A stretch of 64,000 bases of DNA from Cellulophaga fucicola (GTDB taxonomy: Bacteria > Bacteroidota > Bacteroidia > Flavobacteriales > Flavobacteriaceae): NCBI RefSeq assembly GCF_900119145.1, contig NZ_FPIY01000002.1:372001-436000 (forward strand), written 5' to 3'. The translations under genes were made by a program, and so were the position numbers. Under the pieces are notes generated by a model. It was given only the letters and a program-made list of their open reading frames with translations. It made no database searches and had not been told where the DNA came from. Positions 54,886 through 64,000 of the stretch are shown one piece after another (within the stretch, counting starts at the first letter, position 1; every line of letters begins with the position of its first letter).

Positions 54886-56109
54886 TTATATTAATTGTTT
54901 TAATGCTATCTCAAAAGCAGTTTTGCTTAATTCTTTTTTAGATGCGTTGTTTTTAAACACATTTTGCATTGCCTTTTTTATAGTTTCTGATGTATCTTGA
55001 AAAACCAACTCGTCATTCATTTCTACTCTTCTTTCCATAAAGTATGCAAATACTCTTGCCATACCACAGTTAGATATAAAATCTGGAATTAAACTTACTC
55101 GTTCATCTGTATACTCCATTATTGGACCAAAGAAAATTTCTTTATCTGCAAATGGTACATTAGCGCCACAAGTAATAACTTCTAAACCTGTATCTATTAA
55201 CCGTGTTATTTGTTCTTTGGTAATTAATCTAGAAGCTGCACAAGGTGCGAATATTTCTGCTTCTAATCCCCAAATTTGATCATTTATTTCTGCAAACGGA
55301 ATCATATTCTCTGCAACAAGCGTATTTCCGTTTTTATTAAGGTAAAATTCTTTTATTTCATCAAAAGAAAAACCCTCTTTATTTATTACACCACCATCAC
55401 GATCTATAATACCAACTATTTTTACTCCCATTTGACTTAAGTAATATGCTGCTGCTGCACCAACATTACCAAATCCTTGTACAATTGCACGTTTACCTTC
55501 TATAGTACCACCGTAAATATCATAAAAATGTTTAGCTGCTTCTGCAACACCAAAACCAGTGATCATATCTGCAACTGTATACTTCCGCTCTACAGATGGC
55601 GAGTACTTACTTTCTATTACTTTGATAACCCCTAAGCGCAACTGACCAATACGGTTAATCTTATCTGCCTCTGTAGGTTTAAAGTGCCCGTTAAAAACAC
55701 CTTCTTGCGGATGCCAAACTCCTGCGTCTTCAGTGATAGGAATTACTTCATGTATTTCATCAACATTTAAATCTCCACCAGTACCATAGTAACTCTTTAA
55801 TAATGGAGCAACTGCATTATACCAACGTTTTAAAACTCCTTTTTTTCTAGGATCGTTTGGATCAAAATTTATTCCAGATTTTGCACCACCAATTGCTGGT
55901 CCAGAAACTGTAAACTTAACTTCCATTGTTTTTGCAAGAGAAAGAACCTCGTTCATATCTAAACCTTTACGCATTCTTGTACCACCACCGGCAGCACCAC
56001 CACGTAAAGAATTTATAACTGTCCACCCTTCGGCCTCAGTTTCAGAATCTTTCCAGTTAAAAATTATTTCAGGTTGCTTATCTTCGTATTTTTGTAGTAA
56101 ATCTTTCAT
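54886..56109 (-). CDS. Glu/Leu/Phe/Val dehydrogenase family protein
   Basis: 407 residues. The N-terminal catalytic part has GGAAGGGTRMRKG and the active-site lysine region GPAIGGAKSGINFDP (about 73-88). A Rossmann domain follows (GFGNVGAAAAYYL near 217-229). It oxidatively deaminates an amino acid with NAD(P); leucine/valine or glutamate cannot be separated by eye. Its leader contains a short GC hairpin. Close to gltB-gltD, so it may take part in ammonium assimilation. Confidence 0.92.
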   Translation of the reverse strand: MKDLLQKYEDKQPEIIFNWKDSETEAEGWTVINSLRGGAAGGGTRMRKGLDMNEVLSLAKTMEVKFTVSGPAIGGAKSGINFDPNDPRKKGVLKRWYNAVAPLLKSYYGTGGDLNVDEIHEVIPITEDAGVWHPQEGVFNGHFKPTEADKINRIGQLRLGVIKVIESKYSPSVERKYTVADMITGFGVAEAAKHFYDIYGGTIEGKRAIVQGFGNVGAAAAYYLSQMGVKIVGIIDRDGGVINKEGFSFDEIKEFYLNKNGNTLVAENMIPFAEINDQIWGLEAEIFAPCAASRLITKEQITRLIDTGLEVITCGANVPFADKEIFFGPIMEYTDERVSLIPDFISNCGMARVFAYFMERRVEMNDELVFQDTSETIKKAMQNVFKNNASKKELSKTAFEIALKQLI

Positions 56110-56413
56110 TTTAAATTGATTATAAATTATGTAACATTATTTTCGCATCGCTATTGTTGTTAAAAATATCCCTCCCAAACGGGAGTTACTGCTGTCTCAT
56201 AATTTTAATATTAAATCAATTAATAAAAATTCAATTCAACAAATATAAAAATATTGCGGCATTTTTAAACTTTTAACAGTCATAGAATGATTAATTTTTC
56301 ATTAATTTTACGTTGAACGGTTGTAAATGATAGAGAAAGAGAACCATATGCTGTTGAATATATCACAATATAAACCTATATTTGCATACATAAATTAACA
56401 TTATCGCAACAAG
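56110..56413. other. Divergent promoter region between the dehydrogenase and acyl-CoA dehydrogenase genes
   Basis: 304 AT-rich bases. It holds a 5-bp GC hairpin with a 4-base loop (ctccc aaac gggag, 56172-56185) in the leader of the minus-strand dehydrogenase, and a perfect -7 box for the plus-strand gene. No ORF. Confidence 0.55.
56377..56384 (+). promoter_or_regulatory. -7 box of the acyl-CoA dehydrogenase gene
   Basis: TATATTTG matches TAnnTTTG fully; a TTG at 56354-56356 is 20 bases upstream and could be the -33 element. Predicted leader is about 26 bases. Confidence 0.6.
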
Positions 56414-57556
56414 ATGGACTTTAAGTTAACAGAAGAACAATTAATGATTCAGCAAGCAGCAAGAGATTTTGCTCAAAATGAATTATTGCCAGAAGTAATT
56501 GAAAGAGACGATGCCCAGAGGTTTCCTAAAGAAGAAGTTAAAAAAATGGGCGAATTAGGGTTTTTAGGAATGATGGTAGACCCTAAATATGGCGGAAGTG
56601 GCCTAGACACACTTTCTTATGTTCTAGTTATGGAAGAGCTTTCTAAAGTAGATGCCTCTTGTTCTGTAATTGTTTCCGTAAACAATTCTCTTGTTTGTTG
56701 GGGATTAGAAACTTTTGGTAACGAAGAACAAAAACTAAAATACTTAACACGTTTAACAACAGGTGAAAGCATTGGTGCTTTTTGTTTGTCTGAACCTGAA
56801 GCTGGTAGTGATGCAACATCACAAAAAACAACAGCTATAGATAAAGGAGATCACTATATCTTAAACGGTACAAAAAACTGGATTACTAATGGTAGTTCTG
56901 CAGATTATTACCTTGTAATTGCACAAACAGACGTAGAAAAAGGTCACAAAGGAATTAATGCTCTTATTGTAGAAAAAGGCGCAGAAGGTTTTGAAATTGG
57001 CCCTAAAGAAAATAAATTAGGAATTAGAGGTAGTGATACACATTCTTTAATTTTTAATGATGTAAAAGTACCTAAAGAAAATAGAATTGGCGAAGACGGT
57101 TTTGGTTTTAAATTTGCTATGAAAACACTTTCTGGCGGAAGAATTGGTATTGCTGCACAAGCATTAGGTATTGCTGCTGGAGCTTACGAATTAGCTTTAA
57201 AATACTCTAAACAAAGAAAAGCTTTTGGCACAGAGATCGCAAACCACCAAGCTATTGCTTTTAAATTAGCAGATATGCACACTTCTATAGAGGCTGCAAG
57301 AATGTTAGTTTACAAAGCTGCAATGGATAAAGATAATCACGAAAATTATGATTTATCTGGTGCTATGGCAAAATTATACGCCTCTAAAGTTGCCATGGAT
57401 GTTTCTGTAGAAGCAGTACAAGTACACGGTGGTAACGGTTTTGTAAAAGACTATCACGTAGAGCGTTTAATGAGAGATGCTAAAATTACTCAGATTTATG
57501 AAGGTACTTCTGAAATTCAGAAAATTGTAATCTCTAGAAGTATTTTAAGAGATTAA
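56414..57556 (+). CDS. Acyl-CoA dehydrogenase (short-chain type)
   Basis: 380 residues with the full family pattern: FAD-binding segment GAFCLSEPEAGSDA (about 128-141), GTKNWITNG, SGGRIGIAAQALG, and the catalytic glutamate in QIYEGTSEIQ near the end (about 366). Oxidises an acyl-CoA to the enoyl-CoA in beta-oxidation or branched amino acid breakdown. Butyryl- or isovaleryl-type; chain length is unclear. A terminator follows. Confidence 0.95.
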   Translation: MDFKLTEEQLMIQQAARDFAQNELLPEVIERDDAQRFPKEEVKKMGELGFLGMMVDPKYGGSGLDTLSYVLVMEELSKVDASCSVIVSVNNSLVCWGLETFGNEEQKLKYLTRLTTGESIGAFCLSEPEAGSDATSQKTTAIDKGDHYILNGTKNWITNGSSADYYLVIAQTDVEKGHKGINALIVEKGAEGFEIGPKENKLGIRGSDTHSLIFNDVKVPKENRIGEDGFGFKFAMKTLSGGRIGIAAQALGIAAGAYELALKYSKQRKAFGTEIANHQAIAFKLADMHTSIEAARMLVYKAAMDKDNHENYDLSGAMAKLYASKVAMDVSVEAVQVHGGNGFVKDYHVERLMRDAKITQIYEGTSEIQKIVISRSILRD

Positions 57557-57580
57557 TTATTATAATTTATAGTTACTATT

Positions 57581-57612
57581 AAAGCTGTATACTTTTTGTA
57601 TGCAGCTTTTTT
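57581..57612 (+). terminator. Terminator after acyl-CoA dehydrogenase
   Basis: Stem aaagctgtata / tatgcagcttt with one G-U pair, a 7-base loop and a T run. Confidence 0.8.
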
Positions 57613-57690
57613 TTATGCATTAATCTAAAAAATGCAATTATGAATATCACAATTTAGCTAGGCTTAAAAATGAAAAATTTCACTTAATTT

Positions 57691-57710
57691 ATCATTATCA
57701 TGAAAATGAT
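57691..57710. promoter_or_regulatory. Palindrome upstream of gltB, possible operator
   Basis: atcattatcatgaaaatgat is a near-perfect 20-bp inverted repeat (9 of 10 pairs) centred about 74 bases before the predicted gltB transcription start. Its size and position fit an activator-binding site, but I cannot name the protein. Confidence 0.4.
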
Positions 57711-57763
57711 GAATTTATTTCTTAGTTATTACTAATTCTTTAAGCATAATTTAACATTTGTAA

Positions 57764-57771
57764 TACATTTG
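57764..57771 (+). promoter_or_regulatory. -7 box of gltB
   Basis: TACATTTG matches TAnnTTTG fully and lies 17 bases before the ATG, predicting a leader of about 14 bases. Confidence 0.6.
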
Positions 57772-57788
57772 AGTAAATGTGATAATTT

Positions 57789-60700
57789 ATGAAGCTGAAA
57801 AAACAAGGGTTATACCTACCGGATTTTGAACATGATAATTGTGGAGCTGGGTTTATCTGTAGCTTAAAAGGAAAAAAGTCTAATGACATTATACACAAAG
57901 CTTTAGAGATACTAGACAAATTAGAACACCGTGGTGCTGTTAGTTCTGATGGAAAAACAGGAGATGGCGCAGGTATTTTAATAGATATACCACACGACTA
58001 CTTTACTGCTGTTTGTGATTTTGATTTACCAGAACCAGGAGAATATGCAGTTGCAAACATATTTTTACCTCAGAAAGAGAACCAGAGAAACTTTTGTATT
58101 TCTGCTTTTGAAGAAAACATAAAAAAACAAGGCTTAAACTTATTAGGTTGGAGAGATGCTCCTGTAAACAAAAATGTTCCAGGACGTATAGCTATGGAAA
58201 CAGAGCCTTTTGTAAAGCAAATTTTTATTGCTAAAGAAAATGCATCTCAAGATTACGCAGCGTTTAACTTAAAACTATACATAGCTCGTAAAGTTACAGA
58301 ACATACCATTTTAAGCTCTAAACTATCTGAAAGTGGTTTTTTCTACGTACCAAGTTTATCAACCAAAATAATTATTTTCAAAGGCCTTTTAATGCCGCAA
58401 GACATTAAATTTTACTTTAAAGATTTAATGGATCCTAGGGTAGTAACTAGACTTGCATTGGTACACCAACGTTTTTCTACAAACACCTTTCCTACTTGGG
58501 ATTTAGCGCAACCGTTTAGATATATGTGTCATAACGGAGAAATAAATACGCTACGTGGTAATGTTTCTAGAATGCGTTCTAGAGAAGAACTTTTAAAAAG
58601 TGATTTATTCGGAGACGAAATAAAAAATATATTACCTATAATATTACCAGGGAAATCAGATTCTGCCACTATGGATATGGTTGTAGAATTATTATTAATG
58701 ACTGGTCGTTCTTTACCAGAAGTTATGATGATTATGGTTCCTGAAGCTTGGGAAAAAAACCCAGATATGTCGCCTGCAAAAAGAGCCTTTTACGAGTATA
58801 ATTCTTGTATGATGGAACCTTGGGACGGACCAGCGTCTGTACCTTTTACAGATGGCAACTACATTGGAGCCGTATTAGACCGTAACGGTTTAAGACCTTC
58901 TAGATATTCTGTTACTAAAGATGGTTACGTAATTATGTCTTCTGAAACTGGTGTTGTAGACATAGAACCTAGCAACATACAATTTCACGGTCGTTTAGAA
59001 CCAGGAAAAATGTTTTTAGTAAATATGGAAGAAGGCCGTATTATTAACGATGAAGAAATAAAAGAGAAAATTGCACAACTAAAACCATATCAAAAATGGC
59101 TAGATAAAAACTTAGTGCACTTAAAAGACATACCTTATAATGATTGTCCTTTATTTTTAGGTGAAGAAACCTTAGAGAAAAGAAAGTCACTTTTTGGATA
59201 TACATTAGAAGACATAAATACCATTATTTTACCAATGGGTAAAACTGCCAAGGAACCTCTTGGCTCTATGGGGTCTGATACACCAATAGCGGTTTTATCA
59301 GACAAACCTCAACTTATATACAATTACTTTAAGCAATTATTTGCACAGGTAACAAACCCGCCTTTAGATGGTATTAGAGAAGAATTAATTACAGATATTA
59401 GTCTTACTCTGGGTAGTGATCATAATATTTTTGACTTTTCAGAATTACACTGTCGTAAACTAAAGATTCAGAATCCTGTAATATCTAAAGAAGATTTAGA
59501 TAAAATAAAGAATTACGATGTTAGCCCAGACTACAAAGTAACCTCTATTTCTATTTTATACAAGATAGCACGTGGACACAACGCTTTAGAAGAAGCGTTA
59601 GACTCCATTCTTGATCAGGCTTCAAAAGCCATAGATAACGGTACAAATATTATTATTTTATCAGATAGAAATGTAAATAAAGACGATGCCCCTATTCCTG
59701 CATTACTTGCATTATCATTTGTAAATAGTGGTCTTCAAAAACTAGGAAAAAGATCTAAACTTAGTGTAATTATAGAGTCGGCAGAACCTAGAGAAGTACA
59801 TCATTTTGCATTATTATTTGGTTATGGTGCCAGTGCAGTAAACCCATATTTAGTAAACGAAATTATTGCAGAGCAAATACAAGAGAACGACATTACAGAC
59901 ATTACTTTTGATGAAGCTATTAAAAACTACAACAAAGGTATTGGTAAAGGAGTTTTAAAGGTGATGAACAAAATAGGGATCTCTACTTTAAATTCTTACA
60001 GAGGTTCGCAGTTGTTTGAATGTATTGGGATAAACACAAAAGTGGTAGACAAGTATTTTCCTAACACACCAACAAGAATACAAGGTATTGGCTTATATCA
60101 AATTGAAAAAGAAATTGCAAAAAGACACTTAAAAGCTTTTAACAGCAAAGAAGTTGCTGCTAATTTAGAATTAGAAATGGGTGGTGCTTACAGATGGCGC
60201 AGAGACGGAGAAAAACATCTTTTTAACCCAGAGACTATTGCTAAACTTCAAAAAGCTGTTCGTAATAACGAACCAAACACATATAAAGAATACTCTAGTT
60301 TAATAAACGAACAATCTAAGCATTTAATGACTATTAGAGGTTTGTTCGAGTTTTCTAATTACGATCCTATTCCTATTGATGAAGTAGAACCTTGGACAGA
60401 TATTGTTAAGCGTTTTAAAACTGGCGCAATGTCTTACGGCTCTATTAGTAAAGAAGCACACGAAAACTTAGCTATAGCTATGAACCGTATTGGCGGTAAA
60501 AGTAACTCTGGTGAAGGCGGTGAAGATGCAGAACGTTTTTATAAGAACGAAACTGGAGACTGGAGAAATAGTGCCATAAAACAAGTTGCTTCAGGTAGGT
60601 TTGGTGTTACATCTAACTATCTAGCAAGCGCAAAAGAGATACAAATTAAAATGGCACAAGGCGCTAAACCTGGTGAAGGCGGACAATTGCCTGGACCAAA

Positions 60701-62300
60701 AGTTAATCCGTCTATAGCAAAAACAAGAAACTCTACTCCTTACGTAGGGTTAATTTCGCCACCTCCACACCATGATATTTATTCTATTGAAGATTTATCT
60801 CAATTAATATACGATTTAAAATCTGCTAATAGAGAGGCAAGAATAAACGTAAAATTAGTGTCAGAAGTTGGTGTTGGTACTGTTGCAGCAGGTGTTGCAA
60901 AAGCAAAAGCAGATGTTGTATTAATTTCTGGACACGATGGTGGCACAGGAGCATCTCCACTTACCTCTTTAAAACACGCTGGTTTACCTTGGGAACTTGG
61001 TATTGCAGAGGCACAACAAACTTTGGTTATGAACGACCTTAGAAATAGAGTTGTTGTAGAGTGCGACGGACAGTTAAAAACTGGTCGTGATGTAGCTATT
61101 GCCTGTTTACTTGGTGCCGAAGAATTTGGCTTTGCCACTGCACCATTAGTAGCTTCTGGTTGTATTATGATGCGTGTTTGCCATTTAAATACCTGTCCGG
61201 TTGGTATAGCTACTCAGAATCCTGAGTTACGTAAAAAATTTAAAGGAAAACCAGAACACGTTGTGAACTACATGTACTTTATAGCTCAAGAACTAAGAGA
61301 AATAATGGCACAGTTAGGTTTTAGAACAGTAAACGAAATGGTTGGTCAAGTACAAAAATTAGATCGTAATAAAGCAATACAACATTACAAAGCAGAAGGC
61401 ATAGATCTTACACCTATTTTACACCAAGTAGATGTTCCTGCAGGCACAAAACTATACAATACTCAAAAACAAGAGCACGACATTTATAAGTCAATCGAAT
61501 TTAAAATTATAGAAAAAGCAAACCCTTCTTTATTTAGAAAAGAAAAACTGACTTTAGATTACCCTATAAAAAATACAGATAGAGCGGTAGGTGCCATCAT
61601 TAGCAACGAAATATCTAAGACTTACGGAGCAAAAGGATTACCAATAAACACTTTACGATTAAACTTTACTGGTTCTGCTGGTCAAAGTTTTGGTGCCTTT
61701 GCAACAAGAGGCTTAACTATGACTGTTAGTGGTAACACTAATGATTATTTAGGCAAAGGTTTATCTGGAGCTAAGCTTGTTATAAAAGTCCCAGAAGGCG
61801 CTACTATAATACCAGAAGACAATGTTATTACAGGTAACGTTACTCTATACGGCGCTACAGCTGGTAGAGCATATATAAATGGTAAAGCTGGTGAGCGTTT
61901 CTGTGTCCGTAATTCAGGAGCAAAAACAGTTGTAGAAGGCATTGGTGATCACGGTTGCGAATATATGACTGGTGGCGTTGCTGTAATTCTAGGTGAAGTT
62001 GGACGAAACTTTGGCGCAGGAATGAGTGGTGGTATTGCATATGCTTACGACCCTAATAAAACGTTTGAAAAAAACTGCAACAAAGAAGCTCTTAATTTAC
62101 TTCCTGTAGAAGAAGCTAAAGACATCGCAGAACTTAAAGACTTAATAGAATGTCATTACAACTGCACAATGAGTCCATTAGCACAGCGATTATTAGAAAA
62201 CTGGGAAGAAAGTCTACCTAAATTTATAAAAGTATTCCCTGAAGAATACAGACAAGCACTTAAAAGGCTTGAAGAAGAAAAAAAAGCTAGCATAATATAA
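57789..62300 (+). CDS. gltB: Glutamate synthase, large subunit
   Basis: Makes two glutamates from glutamine and 2-oxoglutarate. The 1503 residues begin with a 17-residue propeptide; the N-terminal nucleophile is Cys18 (DNCGAGF), a class II amidotransferase. The central and FMN-binding domains follow, with an iron-sulfur cysteine cluster near residues 1124-1142 (VCHLNTCPVGIATQ). The C-terminal GXGXG beta-helix has GAxGxxF repeats. It is 9 bases from gltD. Confidence 0.97.
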   Translation: MKLKKQGLYLPDFEHDNCGAGFICSLKGKKSNDIIHKALEILDKLEHRGAVSSDGKTGDGAGILIDIPHDYFTAVCDFDLPEPGEYAVANIFLPQKENQRNFCISAFEENIKKQGLNLLGWRDAPVNKNVPGRIAMETEPFVKQIFIAKENASQDYAAFNLKLYIARKVTEHTILSSKLSESGFFYVPSLSTKIIIFKGLLMPQDIKFYFKDLMDPRVVTRLALVHQRFSTNTFPTWDLAQPFRYMCHNGEINTLRGNVSRMRSREELLKSDLFGDEIKNILPIILPGKSDSATMDMVVELLLMTGRSLPEVMMIMVPEAWEKNPDMSPAKRAFYEYNSCMMEPWDGPASVPFTDGNYIGAVLDRNGLRPSRYSVTKDGYVIMSSETGVVDIEPSNIQFHGRLEPGKMFLVNMEEGRIINDEEIKEKIAQLKPYQKWLDKNLVHLKDIPYNDCPLFLGEETLEKRKSLFGYTLEDINTIILPMGKTAKEPLGSMGSDTPIAVLSDKPQLIYNYFKQLFAQVTNPPLDGIREELITDISLTLGSDHNIFDFSELHCRKLKIQNPVISKEDLDKIKNYDVSPDYKVTSISILYKIARGHNALEEALDSILDQASKAIDNGTNIIILSDRNVNKDDAPIPALLALSFVNSGLQKLGKRSKLSVIIESAEPREVHHFALLFGYGASAVNPYLVNEIIAEQIQENDITDITFDEAIKNYNKGIGKGVLKVMNKIGISTLNSYRGSQLFECIGINTKVVDKYFPNTPTRIQGIGLYQIEKEIAKRHLKAFNSKEVAANLELEMGGAYRWRRDGEKHLFNPETIAKLQKAVRNNEPNTYKEYSSLINEQSKHLMTIRGLFEFSNYDPIPIDEVEPWTDIVKRFKTGAMSYGSISKEAHENLAIAMNRIGGKSNSGEGGEDAERFYKNETGDWRNSAIKQVASGRFGVTSNYLASAKEIQIKMAQGAKPGEGGQLPGPKVNPSIAKTRNSTPYVGLISPPPHHDIYSIEDLSQLIYDLKSANREARINVKLVSEVGVGTVAAGVAKAKADVVLISGHDGGTGASPLTSLKHAGLPWELGIAEAQQTLVMNDLRNRVVVECDGQLKTGRDVAIACLLGAEEFGFATAPLVASGCIMMRVCHLNTCPVGIATQNPELRKKFKGKPEHVVNYMYFIAQELREIMAQLGFRTVNEMVGQVQKLDRNKAIQHYKAEGIDLTPILHQVDVPAGTKLYNTQKQEHDIYKSIEFKIIEKANPSLFRKEKLTLDYPIKNTDRAVGAIISNEISKTYGAKGLPINTLRLNFTGSAGQSFGAFATRGLTMTVSGNTNDYLGKGLSGAKLVIKVPEGATIIPEDNVITGNVTLYGATAGRAYINGKAGERFCVRNSGAKTVVEGIGDHGCEYMTGGVAVILGEVGRNFGAGMSGGIAYAYDPNKTFEKNCNKEALNLLPVEEAKDIAELKDLIECHYNCTMSPLAQRLLENWEESLPKFIKVFPEEYRQALKRLEEEKKASII

Positions 62301-62309
62301 ATCGATACT

Positions 62310-63776
62310 ATGGGAAAGATAACTGGATTTTTAGAATTCGATAGAAAAATAGAAGACTACGCTCCTGTAGAAGAGCGCATAAAAAATTATAAAGAATTTA
62401 CATTACCCCTAAAAGAAGATGAATTAAAAAATCAAGGGGCTCGCTGTATGGATTGCGGCGTACCTTTTTGCCACAGTGGTTGTCCGCTTGGTAATTTAAT
62501 TCCAGATTTTAATGATGCTGTATACAAAGGAAAATGGGAAAAGGCAGCAACAATTCTGCACTCTACCAACAACTTTCCAGAATTTACAGGTAGGTTATGC
62601 CCTGCTCCTTGCGAGGAAGCTTGTGTTCTAGGAATTAATGAAGACCCTGTATCCATAGAAAATATAGAAAAAAATATTGTAGAAACTGCTTTTTCTAAAG
62701 GATGGATTACTGCACAGCCACCAAAAACAAGAACCGGTAAAAAAGTAGCCGTAGTTGGCTCTGGACCTGCAGGTTTAGCAACAGCACAGCAATTAAACAG
62801 AGCCGGACATTTAGTTACTGTTTTTGAGCGTGATGCAAAAATTGGCGGATTATTACGTTATGGAATTCCGGATTTTAAAATGGAAAAAAATGTAATAGAT
62901 CGTAGGTTAGAAGTACTAAAAGAAGAAGGTATTGTGTTTAAAACCAATACACATATTGGTGTAGATATAGATGCCAATACACTAAAAGCCGATTTTGATG
63001 CTGTTGTCCTTTCTGGAGGCGCTACCGTTCGCAGAAACCTACCAATAAAAGGGGCAGATTTAAAAGGTGTTGTACAGGCTTTGGATTTTTTAAAGCAAAA
63101 CAATAAACGAGTAGATGGTATTACAGATTTAGGCGAAGAGATTAAAGCTACTGGCAAAGACGTTATTGTTATTGGCGGTGGTGATACTGGGTCTGATTGT
63201 ATTGGAACATCTATACGTCACGGTGCAACTTCTGTTTCTAACTTTGAAATTATGAGTAAATCTACTCCAGAGAGACCAGAAGACCAACCTTGGCCATTTT
63301 GGCCAATGCGCTTACGCACAAGCTCTTCTCACAAAGAAGGAGCAGAACGTTTCTTTAGTATTTCTACAAAAGAATTTGTTGGTGACAAGGACGGTAACTT
63401 AAAAGCCCTAATTACCTCAGAAGTAGAATGGATTAAAACTCCTGGACAAAGACCAAGCTTAAAAGAAGTTCCTGGAACAGAAAAAGAATGGAAATGTGAC
63501 TTAGTTTTATTAGCTATGGGCTTTACTGGATCAGAAATGACTGTTGCTCAGCAATTAGGCTTAGAAGCAGATTCTAGGACAAATATTAAAGCTACTGCAA
63601 AAAATTATATGACTAATGTTCCTGGTGTTTTTGTAGCTGGTGACCAACGTAGAGGACAATCTTTAATTGTATGGGCAATCTCCGAAGGCAGGCAGGCAGC
63701 GCATCACGTAGATATTTATCTTACAGGAAGTTCTACTCTACCACTAAAAGGAGAAGGAGATTTACCAAGATTATAG
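62310..63776 (+). CDS. gltD: Glutamate synthase, small subunit
   Basis: 488 residues. The N-terminal part carries iron-sulfur cysteines (CMDCGVPFCHSGCP and LCPAPCEEACVLG), then an FAD-binding GSGPAGLA motif (near 151-158) and an NAD(P)H motif GGGDTGSD. It passes electrons to the large subunit. No terminator follows, and the cold-shock gene is 68 bases on with its own promoter. Confidence 0.96.
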   Translation: MGKITGFLEFDRKIEDYAPVEERIKNYKEFTLPLKEDELKNQGARCMDCGVPFCHSGCPLGNLIPDFNDAVYKGKWEKAATILHSTNNFPEFTGRLCPAPCEEACVLGINEDPVSIENIEKNIVETAFSKGWITAQPPKTRTGKKVAVVGSGPAGLATAQQLNRAGHLVTVFERDAKIGGLLRYGIPDFKMEKNVIDRRLEVLKEEGIVFKTNTHIGVDIDANTLKADFDAVVLSGGATVRRNLPIKGADLKGVVQALDFLKQNNKRVDGITDLGEEIKATGKDVIVIGGGDTGSDCIGTSIRHGATSVSNFEIMSKSTPERPEDQPWPFWPMRLRTSSSHKEGAERFFSISTKEFVGDKDGNLKALITSEVEWIKTPGQRPSLKEVPGTEKEWKCDLVLLAMGFTGSEMTVAQQLGLEADSRTNIKATAKNYMTNVPGVFVAGDQRRGQSLIVWAISEGRQAAHHVDIYLTGSSTLPLKGEGDLPRL

Positions 63777-63813
63777 AAGAATAAAAAAAAACCCATTTGT
63801 ATTGATATTATAC

Positions 63814-63821
63814 TATCTTTG
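63814..63821 (+). promoter_or_regulatory. -7 box of the cold-shock gene
   Basis: TATCTTTG matches TAnnTTTG fully. Predicted transcript start near 63825, about 20 bases before the ATG. Confidence 0.55.
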
Positions 63822-63844
63822 CACTTTAAATTAAAAATAAAATT

Positions 63845-64000
63845 ATGAGTAACGGTACAGTAAAATTTTTTAACGACTCTAAAGGATTTGGTTTTATCAC
63901 TCCAGATGATGGTGGTAAAGACGTTTTTGTTCACATCAGTGGATTAACACACGAAATAGCTGAAGGAGACAAAGTTAGTTATGACGTTGAAGAAGGAAAA
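63845..64000 (+). CDS. Cold-shock protein, CspA family (cut by window edge)
   Basis: 52 residues visible, starting [20 protein letters not shown]. The RNP1 motif KGFGFI and RNP2 motif VFVHI are both present. A single-stranded nucleic acid-binding protein, usually about 65-70 residues. The last part lies beyond the window. Confidence 0.95.
   Translation, partial: MSNGTVKFFNDSKGFGFITPDDGGKDVFVHISGLTHEIAEGDKVSYDVEEGK

Noticed and set aside
56643..56831. Minus-strand frame of 62 codons inside acyl-CoA dehydrogenase
   Set aside because: Antisense to conserved catalytic sequence with no support of its own.
1..64000. CRISPR arrays, prophage or insertion sequences
   Set aside because: I found no arrayed direct repeats with spacers, transposase, integrase or phage structural genes anywhere in the window.

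Overview
The window is chromosomal DNA from a member of the Flavobacteriaceae (Bacteroidota), most likely a marine, gliding, respiring species. The evidence is the very AT-rich DNA, the lack of Shine-Dalgarno sites, several perfect Bacteroidota -7 promoter boxes (TAnnTTTG), and lineage-typical genes: gliding lipoprotein GldJ, type IX secretion protein PorV, a fused CcoN-CcoO oxidase subunit, an HYC_CC_PP-type protein, and a long NagB-deacetylase fusion. Almost everything is ordinary chromosomal content. I see no phage, insertion sequence, CRISPR array or integrative element.

Layout. 1-7.5 kb (minus strand): manC (cut by the window edge), a SprT-like protease, an SDR/M28 peptidase pair, pyruvate dehydrogenase E2 and E1-alpha, cytidine deaminase and porV. 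7.9-10.9 kb (plus): gldJ and murF. 10.9-16.9 kb (minus): a polyamine operon (arginine decarboxylase-like, agmatinase, GNAT-nitrilase fusion, deoxyhypusine-synthase-like enzyme) with an acidic small protein and an RMD1-type membrane protein. A long leader with several possible RNA hairpins precedes it. 17.5-20.1 kb (plus): a cNMP/CBS/DUF294 regulator and a DnaQ-type exonuclease. 20.1-31.1 kb (minus): a copper/heavy-metal cluster of HYC protein, CusA, TolC-like, an HMA-AraC regulator, CopA, CusB and an HMA lipoprotein.

31.2-46.5 kb is a microaerobic respiration block. It holds ccoS-ccoNO-ccoQ-ccoP-ccoG-ccoH-TauE/SafE-CoA transferase, the copper ATPase ccoI, an Fnr-like regulator, a universal stress protein, and two unrecognised genes (a 607-residue possible TIM-barrel protein and a multi-pass membrane protein). 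Palindromes TGA-N6-TCA sit before these units. At ccoS, ccoI, fnr and usp a -7 box lies exactly 33 bp from the palindrome centre, which is class II Fnr geometry, so this looks like one autoregulated oxygen-responsive regulon. A degraded joint remnant of scdA/ric and an outer-membrane porin lies inside the block and suggests past deletion of nitrosative-stress or denitrification genes.

46.6-56.1 kb (minus): NagB-deacetylase, a beta-barrel protein, tRNA-Val, folC, tonB-exbD-exbB, nhaD and a glutamate/leucine-type dehydrogenase. 56.4-64 kb (plus): acyl-CoA dehydrogenase, gltB-gltD and the start of a cold-shock protein.

Most noteworthy: the Fnr-box architecture and the unknown genes it links, the scdA-porin relic, the structured leader before the polyamine operon, the absence of porU from its usual place between gldJ and porV, and the HMA-AraC fusion regulator.
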